A stretch of 64,000 nt of DNA. Source: JANNBN01 sp031430595 (GTDB lineage Bacteria; Actinomycetota; Acidimicrobiia; Acidimicrobiales; JANYDT01). The stretch's first letter is position 1. Every line of letters starts with the position of its first letter. Of the stretch, positions 17,253-25,839 are shown piece after piece. The stretch covers positions 124,001 to 188,000 of the forward strand of contig JANPBU010000016.1 of the NCBI GenBank assembly GCA_031430595.1, in the 5' to 3' direction. The translations under genes and the position numbers were made by a program. Under the pieces are notes generated by a model. The model had not been told where the DNA came from. It did not search any database and saw only the letters and a program-made list of their open reading frames with translations.

Positions 17253-18402
17253 GGGAGCGACCCTTCCACGTCAGCGCACCAACGCCATGAAGGCGATGAC
17301 TGCGCCGACCGAGGCCAAGCAGCGTTGCCACCGCAAGCGGGTGAGAAATCGAATCGCGTACCCGCCCACCAGTAGACTGTGCACTTATGACACGACCGGC
17401 GATGCCACCGAGCGTTCCTACTGCGCCGATAGCCGTAGTTCGTCGGTCTCGCCCAATCGAACCGACCAAAAAAGCGACCGGCGGGACGAGATACGCCAAC
17501 GCCAACAGGATGCCAACAGCTCGAGATGCAGCGCGAGGTTGAACGGCAGCCCAAAGGCTCTTCGAGTAACCATCTCGAAGCTCAGGCCAGTCGTTGTACA
17601 TGCGACACTCAACAATCCCCGACCCTTCGGCCACGGTAGCTCGACGCCCACTCTTTTTCATCGCTCGAGCAAGCGCAACATCTTCAATAACTTCGTCGGC
17701 AACTGAAGAGTGGCCGCCGATCGCTAAATATGCGGCAGCATCAACCACCAACAGTTGGCCATTCGCAGCAGCCATCGAAATCGGTCGGGGTCGCTCGGCC
17801 AACCGTAAAGGTAAGAAGGTCAGCCACAACCATTGCAACATCGGCTGCATGAGGCTCTCGGCGCCAGTCACAGCTATCTGCTTCGGATAGGGCGATACAA
17901 GCGACAACTCATGGCGACGCAGCAGTTCAACTGACGCGCGAATCGCAGCGGGAGAAAGTGTCACGTCGGCATCGACGAAGGCAAGTACCGAGCCCGAAGC
18001 CAGCAGGCCAAGTTGTTGACACGCATACGGTTTTCCTAGCCACCCGGTGGCGGGTAGTGGTTCACCCTTAACGATGCGAACCCGATCGTCGCCGTTAGTT
18101 GCCGCTGTCACCGCATCGCTGGTTCCGTCTGTTGAAGCGTCGTCGAGCACAATGATTTCCAGGGCAGCGCCGGTAGTCGCCAAAATCGAAGTGATGGTTG
18201 GGCCGATTCGGTGGGCTTCGTTTCGCGCTGGAATGAGCACACTTACAAGTTCGTCGGTAGGAACCGCATCAGGGTTTGCGCGGCGAACCAAACGCGAGTT
18301 AATCCATGCGTGCATACTAAGTGAAACGGCAAGACCTCCGCCTACAGACGCAAGCCTGCGGAGTACGCCAAAGGTTGCGTGAACGAACCGCTCAGTCGCC
18401 AA
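17245..18402 (-). CDS. cruG: CruG-like family 2 glycosyltransferase
   Basis: 385 residues. N-terminal membrane segment, then a GT2 domain: SVLIPARNEAHRIGPTI, LEIIVLDDASTDGTSDAV, the DXD equivalent FVDADVTLSP, and EDVALARAMKKSGRRA. C-terminal hydrophobic segments (about 310-345) anchor it to the membrane. Neighbouring CruF suggests it glycosylates the hydroxyl that CruF adds to a carotenoid end group, as CruG does in myxol and related pathways. It overlaps the desaturase gene and lies 19 bp after cruF. Confidence 0.82.
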   Translation of the reverse strand: MATERFVHATFGVLRRLASVGGGLAVSLSMHAWINSRLVRRANPDAVPTDELVSVLIPARNEAHRIGPTITSILATTGAALEIIVLDDASTDGTSDAVTAATNGDDRVRIVKGEPLPATGWLGKPYACQQLGLLASGSVLAFVDADVTLSPAAIRASVELLRRHELSLVSPYPKQIAVTGAESLMQPMLQWLWLTFLPLRLAERPRPISMAAANGQLLVVDAAAYLAIGGHSSVADEVIEDVALARAMKKSGRRATVAEGSGIVECRMYNDWPELRDGYSKSLWAAVQPRAASRAVGILLALAYLVPPVAFLVGSIGRDRRTTAIGAVGTLGGIAGRVISAQSTGGRVRDSISHPLAVATLLGLGRRSHRLHGVGALTWKGRSLG

Positions 18403-18421
18403 GGGAGGGCCCAGGCCCTTA

Positions 18422-19246
18422 TCAGCGTCGAGGTCCGGAAGCGTTTGCTTGGCCTACCGACCCAGACGAACGGTTCATGACCTGCAAAAACGCCAAAGCC
18501 ACTGGGGCGAGCGCAGCGGTGAAGAAGACCCCACCGACGATTGCCACACCAGGACGACCAAAGAACACGAGGTGTCCGACAATTGACGAAAACCAGGTCC
18601 ATGCCAAAACGAGAAGCGGTAACCCTTCAAAATCAATGTGGTGTCCGACGAGTCGATCAAGAATAAACATCATCAGCGCGCCGACTACTAGCCAGCCGAT
18701 GAGGTTGGAAATCGGGACGCCATTGATTCGGGGCCACCACGACTCGGCCCACGACCAATGGCCTTCACCAACCATTTGGGGGTCAAGGAACAGGTCCCAA
18801 GCAGCAAGAATTGGTGCGCCAAGCAGCGGCTTACCCAGAAATTTCCCAGCTACGAAGGCCGGCCAACCAAGCATCGCCCAGGCCAACGGTACGACGATGG
18901 GCACACCGGCGATCTGCATCCAGTTTCCCGGTGCGTAGTCATACGAACCAAACGGAAAGCCAGTTCGATCACCAATGAACTCCGCAAAAAAACCAAAAAG
19001 TACACATCCGATCAACACTGCGATGAGCGCCCGACCCGACTCAGAGGCAGCGTGCAGAACAGCCGCCGCAAAGAACGCAAGCACCGAAAGAACGGTAACA
19101 ACCACTCGGGCTCGGCCGTCAGTAAGTGCATACACGATATTTCCCAACACACCTACGGCCACTGCGAGTAGCGAAAGGGCGCGCAGCACCCCTGCATCGC
19201 CAAGGGGAGATTCCATATCTTCCACGCGTGACAGGGCCACCGGCAC
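18422..19246 (-). CDS. cruF: CruF-type carotenoid 1',2'-hydratase (Caroten_synth/DUF422 family)
   Basis: 274 residues with at least seven membrane spans. Family hallmarks are GDRTGFPFGSYDYAPG, then GVPIVVPLAWAMLGWPAF, and ILAAWDLFLDPQMVGEGHWSW. The family hydrates the terminal double bond of acyclic or monocyclic carotenoids to a tertiary alcohol. Between the CrtA-like gene (3 bp gap) and the glycosyltransferase gene, it defines the product as a hydroxylated, probably glycosylated carotenoid. The extended N-terminus before LLAVAVGVL is poorly conserved, so the start is a little uncertain. Confidence 0.86.
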   Translation of the reverse strand: MPVALSRVEDMESPLGDAGVLRALSLLAVAVGVLGNIVYALTDGRARVVVTVLSVLAFFAAAVLHAASESGRALIAVLIGCVLFGFFAEFIGDRTGFPFGSYDYAPGNWMQIAGVPIVVPLAWAMLGWPAFVAGKFLGKPLLGAPILAAWDLFLDPQMVGEGHWSWAESWWPRINGVPISNLIGWLVVGALMMFILDRLVGHHIDFEGLPLLVLAWTWFSSIVGHLVFFGRPGVAIVGGVFFTAALAPVALAFLQVMNRSSGSVGQANASGPRR

Positions 19247-19249
19247 TCC

Positions 19250-19996
19250 TTAGATCGTCTGACCCTTAACCGTACCCTGTGAGCGGGCAAGTGCGAAGCG
19301 TACAAACATTTCTTCGCTGTACCAATTTGTCGAATGGGTTTGTCGAATCACCTGGCGGTGCGGTGAATGACGATAAGCAAACTGATCGATGGCGGCTTCG
19401 GAATCCCACAATGAAAAAGTTGCCTGTAACCCAACCGGGGCCTCACCGATTCCCACGGAAAAAGCCAAACCCGGTGTTGCGATGGCATCGGCAGCAACCG
19501 GCGGAACCGCTTTCCAGAAGGCTCGCCATTGAGATGGCTTGATGCGTGCTCTGGTCAGTGCGGCAACCCGCCCGTCCCATTCGCCCTTCGACCGTGAGTG
19601 AAACTCCCCAAATGGTGACTGACCCGACCAAGATCCTTTCCACCTGATTGGATGCAACTCAGCTGACCAGGCCTCTGTCGCTAACCGCGACCATCCGCTC
19701 ACGACGGGGTGCTCCGTAAAGCGACGAAGCGAGTCAACGTCTCGCCAGACCGTGAAAATCCCCCACAGTCGCGGGTCGGCATCTTGGGGTCTAAAGGTTT
19801 GTCCGTTACCGGTTCCCAGCAATTTCCAAAACACCAAACCGTCGGTTCGAGCAAGACCCCGCCGATCAAGAGCCATATGTGTAAAGGCTTTCATCATGCC
19901 AAGGCCCTCGACCCCGAAAAGATGCAACGACGCCACCGTACCTGGCCCATCGGTCAGAACGGAGTTCGTTTGCCTGACAGGCAGTCTGAGGGTCAT
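19250..19996 (-). CDS. crtA: CrtA-like spheroidene monooxygenase family protein
   Basis: 248 residues. The C-terminal half has the CrtA pattern: GIGEAPVGLQATFSLWDSEA, then a Tyr-rich FAYRHSPH and NWYSEEMFVRFALARSQG. CrtA adds a keto group at C-2 of acyclic carotenoids using O2. No metal or heme motif is obvious, as is normal for this family. The gene overlaps the upstream SDR by 4 bp and ends 3 bp before cruF, so it belongs to the same operon. A keto-carotenoid product is inferred, not proven. Confidence 0.8.
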   Translation of the reverse strand: MTLRLPVRQTNSVLTDGPGTVASLHLFGVEGLGMMKAFTHMALDRRGLARTDGLVFWKLLGTGNGQTFRPQDADPRLWGIFTVWRDVDSLRRFTEHPVVSGWSRLATEAWSAELHPIRWKGSWSGQSPFGEFHSRSKGEWDGRVAALTRARIKPSQWRAFWKAVPPVAADAIATPGLAFSVGIGEAPVGLQATFSLWDSEAAIDQFAYRHSPHRQVIRQTHSTNWYSEEMFVRFALARSQGTVKGQTI

Positions 19997-20760
19997 TGGG
20001 CCGACCAGCCCCCATCGACGATTAGTGATTGACCAGTGACATAAGTCGACGCTGACGACGCAAGGAACAGCAGAGCTCCATCAAGTTCTCCTTCGCGCCC
20101 CACTCGCCCCATAGGTGTGCGTTGCATGAGATATTTTTGACCGGCATCACCTTCGATCAATTCGTGGGTGAGTTCCGAATCGAAGAACCCAGGACACAGC
20201 GCGTTTACACGAATACCTTTTCGAGCCCAGAGACACCCGAGTTCGCGGGTGAGGTTCACCACGGCACCCTTGGAAGCCGCATAACTTGCTTGCTGTAAAC
20301 GGCCCGAGCTGATGTGTCCGAGCATCGATGCAACATTCACCACAACTCCACCATGTTCCATCATTGACTTGTTGGCGCAGTGCTGGGTGAGTTGAAAGAG
20401 GCCATCAACATTCACTGCCATCACTTGGCGCCACGATTCGATTGTCTCGGCCGCTGGTGCAGCCTCCAAACTCAGGCCTGCGTTATTAACCAGCACGTCG
20501 ACGCGACCGTGGCTGGCAATCGTTGCGTCGACGAGCGCCTCACAGTCTTCGGGAATCGACACATCGGTTCGAACAACAAGCGAACCGGGAAGTTGCTGAG
20601 CTAACTCGTTCAGGCGATCAACTCGGCGCGCAGCGAGCACCAAGGTCGCCCCAGCACCGTAAAGCACGTGGGCAAACCGTAAGCCGAGACCACTCGAAGC
20701 ACCAGTAAGAATCACCACTCGATCGTCGAGGCGAAATGGGGCAAAAGGATCAACAGCCAT
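19993..20760 (-). CDS. SDR family oxidoreductase, first gene of the carotenoid operon
   Basis: About 255 residues from the ATG at 20760; the frame is open ten codons further but without support. Classical SDR: TGASSGLG cofactor loop, NNAGLS, catalytic Tyr-Lys in YAASKGA, and C-terminal GQSLIVDGGWSAQ, resembling FabG-type reductases. It may modify a carotenoid end group or simply be co-transcribed. It overlaps the CrtA-like gene by 4 bp and diverges from the LLM gene at 20825. Confidence 0.86.
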   Translation of the reverse strand: MAVDPFAPFRLDDRVVILTGASSGLGLRFAHVLYGAGATLVLAARRVDRLNELAQQLPGSLVVRTDVSIPEDCEALVDATIASHGRVDVLVNNAGLSLEAAPAAETIESWRQVMAVNVDGLFQLTQHCANKSMMEHGGVVVNVASMLGHISSGRLQQASYAASKGAVVNLTRELGCLWARKGIRVNALCPGFFDSELTHELIEGDAGQKYLMQRTPMGRVGREGELDGALLFLASSASTYVTGQSLIVDGGWSAQ

Positions 20761-20824
20761 GAGACAACCGTAGCTGCCAAGTCTGACCAATCACCTATTA
20801 CCGAAACCCTGTACGTTTGACAAG

Positions 20825-21724
20825 ATGAAGGTACGCATTGGATATGGACTTGGCACCACGGGAATGGCCGGCGGAAGCATCGAATACGGCCAACTCATCG
20901 ACGAGCTTGAACGCCTCGCGTTCGACTCGGTGTGGTTTTCGGAACGTATCTCTGGGGCTGCGCCAGACCCGGTTGTAGCTATGGCCTTTGCGGCAGGCAG
21001 AACCCAGAAGCTCAAATTCGGTATGAGCGTGATGGTGCTTCCCGGACGAAACCCCGTCTTGGTTGCCAAGGAACTCGCTTCGCTGGATTTGTTGTCTGGC
21101 GGCCGCTTGCTTCCGGCATTCGGGTTAGGCGTCGCAGACCCCCGCGAACAATCGGGCTTTGGGGTTGCTAGGGAAGACCGAGCGCCCATGTTTAACGAGG
21201 CTCTCGCACTGATTCGTCGCCTCTGGACGGAAGATGTTGTATCGCATCAGGGTCGTTTTTTCAATGTTGAGAATGTTCGTGTACTTCCAAAGCCAACGCA
21301 GACACCTCCAGAGGTGTGGCTCGGGGGCTTTGCGCCGTCAGAGTTACGACGTGTGGGTCGCCTTGCCGACGGTTGGTTACCTAGTTTCATCACCCCGGCG
21401 GAATCATCCGCGTTGGCTGACCAGGTTCGACTCGCAGCTGCGGAAGCTGGCCGCGAAATCGACCCCGAACATTTCGGCGTCTTGATTCCCTATTCGCTTT
21501 CCCAGCTACCTGAGGGCGGTCTCATCGAACGCATTCAGGCCCGCCGACCAGAAATCGCCATTACCGATCTGATCCCGGTCGGAATTGCAGCAATACGTAC
21601 ACAGATCAACCAGTTCATCGAACACGGCTACACAAAATTTGTACTCATTCCAGTTATCGAGCCGGCAAGCTTTTCTGACGAACTCGAAGTGCTGGCAACA
21701 GAAGTGTTGACGCTCGAAAATTAG
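20825..21724 (+). CDS. LLM-class flavin-dependent oxidoreductase
   Basis: 299 residues, luciferase-like TIM barrel. VWFSERISGAAPDPVVAMAF, KFGMSVMVLPGRNPVL and LDLLSGGRLLPAFGLGVADP are typical, as is WLGGFAPSELRRVGRLADGW. Actinobacterial relatives usually use F420. The start ATG follows a short divergent promoter shared with the SDR/carotenoid operon. The 3' end overlaps the convergent arsC-like gene by 4 bp. Substrate unknown. Confidence 0.88.
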   Translation: MKVRIGYGLGTTGMAGGSIEYGQLIDELERLAFDSVWFSERISGAAPDPVVAMAFAAGRTQKLKFGMSVMVLPGRNPVLVAKELASLDLLSGGRLLPAFGLGVADPREQSGFGVAREDRAPMFNEALALIRRLWTEDVVSHQGRFFNVENVRVLPKPTQTPPEVWLGGFAPSELRRVGRLADGWLPSFITPAESSALADQVRLAAAEAGREIDPEHFGVLIPYSLSQLPEGGLIERIQARRPEIAITDLIPVGIAAIRTQINQFIEHGYTKFVLIPVIEPASFSDELEVLATEVLTLEN

Positions 21725-22092
21725 GCCCCAAGCAACTCACGGATACGATCTTTCGGTCGGCCGATGATTGCAACCTCGCCACTGACGACCACTGGTCGTT
21801 GCATCAACTTTGGGTATTTCATAAGCACATCAACAATTTGATCTGACGTCGCAACATCGTCATCGGTGAGCCCGAGTTTCGTAAAGACGGCGTCACGACG
21901 CACCAACATCGTGATCGGATCTTCCAGGTGGTCAACAATCCACGAAAAAGCCACCTCATTTGGTGGGGTCTTCTGGTACAAAACGATATCGGCAACAACA
22001 CCAAGCTCTTCAGCAATGCTCACGGCATTGGTTGAGGAGTTTCAATTCGGGTTATGAAAAATGGTGGTCTGGGTGAACGGCGAAGTACTCAT
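21721..22092 (-). CDS. arsC: ArsC/Spx-family arsenate reductase-like protein with in-frame TGA at the catalytic Cys (candidate selenoprotein)
   Basis: An ATG at 22092 opens a frame MSTSPFTQTTIFHNPN that meets TGA at 22042-22044 and continues in the same frame as NSSTNAVSIAEELG to the stop at 21721. ArsC proteins begin with a strand, then NPRCSKSR with the catalytic Cys; here HNPN, TGA, then NSSTNAV align without any gap, so the TGA occupies the Cys position (codon 17 of 123). The rest is intact: DIVLYQKTPPNEVA and IIGRPKDRIRELL. A SECIS-like hairpin follows. The gene starts 12 bp after the DUF2207 gene. Alternatives are a nonsense mutation or a sequencing error. Annotation pipelines would call only 21721-22023. 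Confidence 0.75.
22006..22039 (-). promoter_or_regulatory. Candidate bacterial SECIS element in arsC
   Basis: Directly after the UGA. A 6-bp upper stem, CAAUGC with GCAUUG, closes the five-base loop CGUGA. Below it, after a small internal loop, UCA pairs with UGA, and after one C-A mismatch CUC pairs with GAG. The apical loop begins at nucleotide 18 past the UGA with G as its second base, within the usual bacterial SECIS range of about 16-37 nt. Confidence 0.65.
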
Positions 22093-22104
22093 AATGCTGG
22101 CAGA

Positions 22105-24027
22105 TTACCAAGAACCGCCACCCCCACCGCCGCTTGACCCTCCGCCGCTGAAACCGCCACCACCACCTCCACCGCTACTCGAAGAACGCTGAGCAGCAGC
22201 TTGTGCTGCTGCAGCCGCCGCTCCTGCGGCAATCGACGAATTCAGCGACCGATCAAAACCTTGCATCGCCTGCGAGAACGACCGATCGTTGAACACCCCG
22301 CCGCCCATTGGCATTCCGTATCCGCCGTTGAAGCCAGGTCCGCTAATCCACGGGGTAGCGACCGAAGCGATTCCCATCGCCCCAAACGTTTTGACCCACC
22401 GGTCGACGTTGCCGAAGGCCAAGGCGTAGGGAAGGTAATTCGAGAAAAGATCTTTATCTGCGCGCAGACGTTCCGCAAGCTTTAGGCGATCACCTTCACC
22501 GGCATCGAACAACAACTCGAAGCCTTTGAGCCGAGCTGAGATTCGGCTTCCGGTAGCGGTCTTCACTGGCATCGTGCTGGCAAACGCAAGAATTCCGAGA
22601 GCGAAGAGAATGCCAGCAAGACCAACTAAAGCAAAGCGCGTTTTCAGTGCCAGGAATATGGTGAGTCCAGTTGCGCCAATCAATGCAGCGGTACCTTTTC
22701 CAACCCACGCAGCGCGAACCCGCGCCGGGTTGGCCTCCCACCAATCACGACTCACCGTTTCATTGACCAAATCGTGACGCAAGCTTTGCATTTCGCTAGC
22801 GAGACGCTCATCGTTCTGCAGATCGTCGGAGGTCACGGAATCACCGTTTCCGAACAGCACTCGCAAGAGTTGCGTCTCGTTTTGGGTGAGAACCAGATCG
22901 CGGCCGTCTCTGGCACGCTCACGGCGGGTCATCCGAAACGATGTCCCCTGTTCGTCAAATGTTTCAATACTTAAAGCACCCCGAACGGCGAGGTCTGCAA
23001 CCATGGCTGTAACCGACCGCTGCGATGCCTCGCCAGTACGCGCCGCTTCGACTAGGCCAGGACGGATTCCTTCTGGTGGCTCGAATTCTACGGGGGACGC
23101 AATTCGCTCGCCGAGGCGACGCTGGCGTTCGGGCGCACCTTTTTCGCCGAGCGCAGCACCGCTAGCAAACACGCGGTCACGCCCTTTTTTCCCGGTCAGG
23201 ATGGCACCAGCAACGCCAACGAGTGAAGCAAGCCCAGCCAACGGCCCGGCCCCACGACCCGGATCGAATGCGCGGCGCAATGTCTGCACCGGTTCAAGTT
23301 CGACGGGTGCATAGTTTCCGGGGCGAAGCGGAACGAACAGTTCGTTGCCGAGACCGGTCGTCGAGGCCGTGATGACATCACCGACCACACGCACACGACA
23401 GTTCTCGTCGTTTTCACCACGAAGTTCGCAGCGGATTCCTGAGCTTGTGTCGTTGACGGGGGCCGTCAACGAAAAATTGACTCGTTCAATCGGAACTGTC
23501 CAACCAAAACCGGTGAGGCCAATAAACAGTACGTCTTGGCTGACCGCTTTCTTGATGGTGTATTTCAAGGTGTAGAGGTGTTTTCCCGTGACGAAGATGT
23601 TGGCATCACCAACCTTCGCGACCGACAGAACGTTTCCGCCACTTTTCTCAGAAGAGATATCAACGGCATCGGGGGCGGTTGCCGATCGAACTGACTTCCA
23701 GTCGATATGGGTCACCCGCCGAAGCTCTTCCCAGTCAGGAGACCCTTTTGGGCGGGTGCCCGTCCAAAGTGACTTTTCCGGAATGTACCGAAAGATGCCG
23801 TGTTTTTGGTAGCCGCCGAAATTCCACAAGATGTTCTCGGTGACATCAACATCGCCATTTTCTTTAACTACGGCCACAACATCGAGCGATTCGACCCGCT
23901 CGTCAAGCGATGACTGGGCCGGGGTGCCGACTGCCGAAGGCAAACCGACTCCGAGGCCAAGCAGCACAGCGGTGATCAACCCAACACCAAGTACTCGCGG
24001 GGTACGCCAACGGGTTACACCAATCAT
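22105..24027 (-). CDS. DUF2207 domain membrane protein
   Basis: 640 residues. Signal peptide-like N-terminus, then an extracytoplasmic beta-rich DUF2207 domain (about 45-240) starting ESLDVVAVVKENGDVDVTE and including the GIFRYIP motif. A membrane segment lies near 255-275 and a pair of spans near 450-490. The C-terminus is a low-complexity Ala tract followed by Gly/Ser repeats ending GGGGGGSW, typical for the family. Function unknown; some relatives are envelope proteins. The arsC-like gene follows 12 bp downstream. Confidence 0.87.
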   Translation of the reverse strand: MIGVTRWRTPRVLGVGLITAVLLGLGVGLPSAVGTPAQSSLDERVESLDVVAVVKENGDVDVTENILWNFGGYQKHGIFRYIPEKSLWTGTRPKGSPDWEELRRVTHIDWKSVRSATAPDAVDISSEKSGGNVLSVAKVGDANIFVTGKHLYTLKYTIKKAVSQDVLFIGLTGFGWTVPIERVNFSLTAPVNDTSSGIRCELRGENDENCRVRVVGDVITASTTGLGNELFVPLRPGNYAPVELEPVQTLRRAFDPGRGAGPLAGLASLVGVAGAILTGKKGRDRVFASGAALGEKGAPERQRRLGERIASPVEFEPPEGIRPGLVEAARTGEASQRSVTAMVADLAVRGALSIETFDEQGTSFRMTRRERARDGRDLVLTQNETQLLRVLFGNGDSVTSDDLQNDERLASEMQSLRHDLVNETVSRDWWEANPARVRAAWVGKGTAALIGATGLTIFLALKTRFALVGLAGILFALGILAFASTMPVKTATGSRISARLKGFELLFDAGEGDRLKLAERLRADKDLFSNYLPYALAFGNVDRWVKTFGAMGIASVATPWISGPGFNGGYGMPMGGGVFNDRSFSQAMQGFDRSLNSSIAAGAAAAAAQAAAQRSSSSGGGGGGGFSGGGSSGGGGGGSW

Positions 24028-24099
24028 GTAGGTAGCCTACGACACCATCGACGTTCGCAGACTTGGATCAGGGCAACCGACTTAAGGCAGAATCTGAAC

Positions 24100-25839
24100 A
24101 TGAGTTCTGTTATCCCATGTGACTACAACAAGGCCGCCGTCCACGAGGCGATAGCGGCAGCCATTCCCAACAAGCCTTGCATCATTTGGCGGGGTCAAAC
24201 CTGGACATGGGAAGCAGTAACGAACCGAAGTCGACGTTTGGCGAACTATCTGATGTCACGCGGAGTTGCAATACCCGTGGGGCGTGAGTTTCTCGACAAT
24301 CATGAATCAGGTCAAGACCACCTCGGTATCTACCTGTATAACGGCAACGAATACCTCGAAACCATGCTGGGTGCGTACAAGGCCCGGGTCGCACCCTTCA
24401 ACGTGAACTACCGCTATGTCGCCGAAGAGCTTCGCTACGTGCTTGCTGATTCGAATTGTCGGGTGCTCGTCTATCACTCCGTATTTGCACCAATCCTCGC
24501 CGAAATTCGAGATCAACTGCCAAACCTTGACATATTAATCCAGGTGGCGGACTCGTCGGGTAATGCCTTGTTGGCCGGTGCCGTTGATTATGAAACGGTA
24601 CTCGCCGAATCGTCGCCAGAACGCCCAGAGGTGCAGGTACTCGGTGGCGATTGGTCACCCGACGATCTCTACATTTTGTATACCGGCGGAACCACCGGAA
24701 TGCCTAAAGGTGTGCTGTGGCGCCAAGCCGATATCGCGAATGCCGCTATGGGCCTGCATCCACCGAAGGGTCAACACAACTCGTGGGAAACACTGGCCGA
24801 GGTGGTTGAGCATGCAGCATCAGGCGCTGCTGCACTCACGATTCTTCCGAGTGCCCCGTTCATGCATGGTGCCGGCCAATGGATTGCCTTCCGGGCGTGG
24901 CATAGCGGCGGTGCAGTAGTCATTCAAGACTCGGTCGAACGACTTGATCCGGCTGATCTTCTGCGCGCATGTGAACGCAACGGGGTGCAGTTTTTGCAGA
25001 TTGTTGGCGACGCATTCGGGCGCCCGATCGTTGATGAGATCGAGCGAGCGGCCGGTTCGGGTTCACCATATGACCTATCGAAACTGGCAATCGTGCTGTC
25101 GGGCGGTGCCGCTCTGAGTGCACCTCTGAAGAATCGCTTGCTTGCTGCGGTGCCCCATCTCATCGTCATTGATGGCATCGGATCATCAGAGGCAGGGGGG
25201 CAGATGAGTCAAATCAGTGCTGGTCCGGGTGGGAATGCTTCGACCGGAACGTTCATATGTACACCTGAGAACCATGTGCTAGCGGAAGACCTTTCTTCGG
25301 TACTCGAACCAGACCATGAGGGAATGGGTTGGCTGGCCAAAAGCGGTCGCCTTCCGTTGGGCTATCTCGGAGACGAAACCAAAACCAAACGCACGTTTCC
25401 GACAGTACAGGGCACCCGCTACTCGGTACCCGGAGATCGTGCCCGGCTGGTGCAAGGCTCTGAAGCAACGGGGGGCTTGCCGATTGTTGAACTTCACGGA
25501 CGAGATGCAGTCACCATCAATTCCGGAGGTGAAAAGATTTTCGCTGAAGAAGTTGAGGCAGCGCTGATGGCACACCCCGACGTATACGACGTCACCGTCG
25601 CCGGTCGCCCAAGCGAACGTTGGGGAAATGAAGTCGTCGCGATTATCGAACTTGTTCCCGGCACAACACCATCCGAGGAGAGCCTCAACGAGGCTGCCAG
25701 TAAAATGGTGGCCAGATACAAACTGCCAAAAGCATATGTGTACGTAGATAAAATCGTTCGCTCGCCTTCAGGGAAGGCTGACTATCGCTGGGCCAAATCG
25801 CTCGCTACCGAACACGCTGCCGAACAAGCAGCTGAATAA
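24100..25839 (+). CDS. Acyl-CoA synthetase (AMP-forming, FadD-type)
   Basis: 579 residues. ANL-superfamily motifs: ILYTGGTTGMPKGVLW (P-loop, about 205), VIDGIGSSEAGG, YSVPGDRARL, GRDAVTINSGGEKIFAEEVE and the catalytic Lys in SPSGKADYRWAK near the C-terminus. It activates a carboxylate to acyl-AMP and then acyl-CoA. The overall pattern is similar to mycobacterial FadD19-like synthetases of sterol side-chain breakdown, but no sterol genes are nearby. Its TAATG stop overlaps the start of the downstream LLM gene. Confidence 0.92.
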   Translation: MSSVIPCDYNKAAVHEAIAAAIPNKPCIIWRGQTWTWEAVTNRSRRLANYLMSRGVAIPVGREFLDNHESGQDHLGIYLYNGNEYLETMLGAYKARVAPFNVNYRYVAEELRYVLADSNCRVLVYHSVFAPILAEIRDQLPNLDILIQVADSSGNALLAGAVDYETVLAESSPERPEVQVLGGDWSPDDLYILYTGGTTGMPKGVLWRQADIANAAMGLHPPKGQHNSWETLAEVVEHAASGAAALTILPSAPFMHGAGQWIAFRAWHSGGAVVIQDSVERLDPADLLRACERNGVQFLQIVGDAFGRPIVDEIERAAGSGSPYDLSKLAIVLSGGAALSAPLKNRLLAAVPHLIVIDGIGSSEAGGQMSQISAGPGGNASTGTFICTPENHVLAEDLSSVLEPDHEGMGWLAKSGRLPLGYLGDETKTKRTFPTVQGTRYSVPGDRARLVQGSEATGGLPIVELHGRDAVTINSGGEKIFAEEVEAALMAHPDVYDVTVAGRPSERWGNEVVAIIELVPGTTPSEESLNEAASKMVARYKLPKAYVYVDKIVRSPSGKADYRWAKSLATEHAAEQAAE

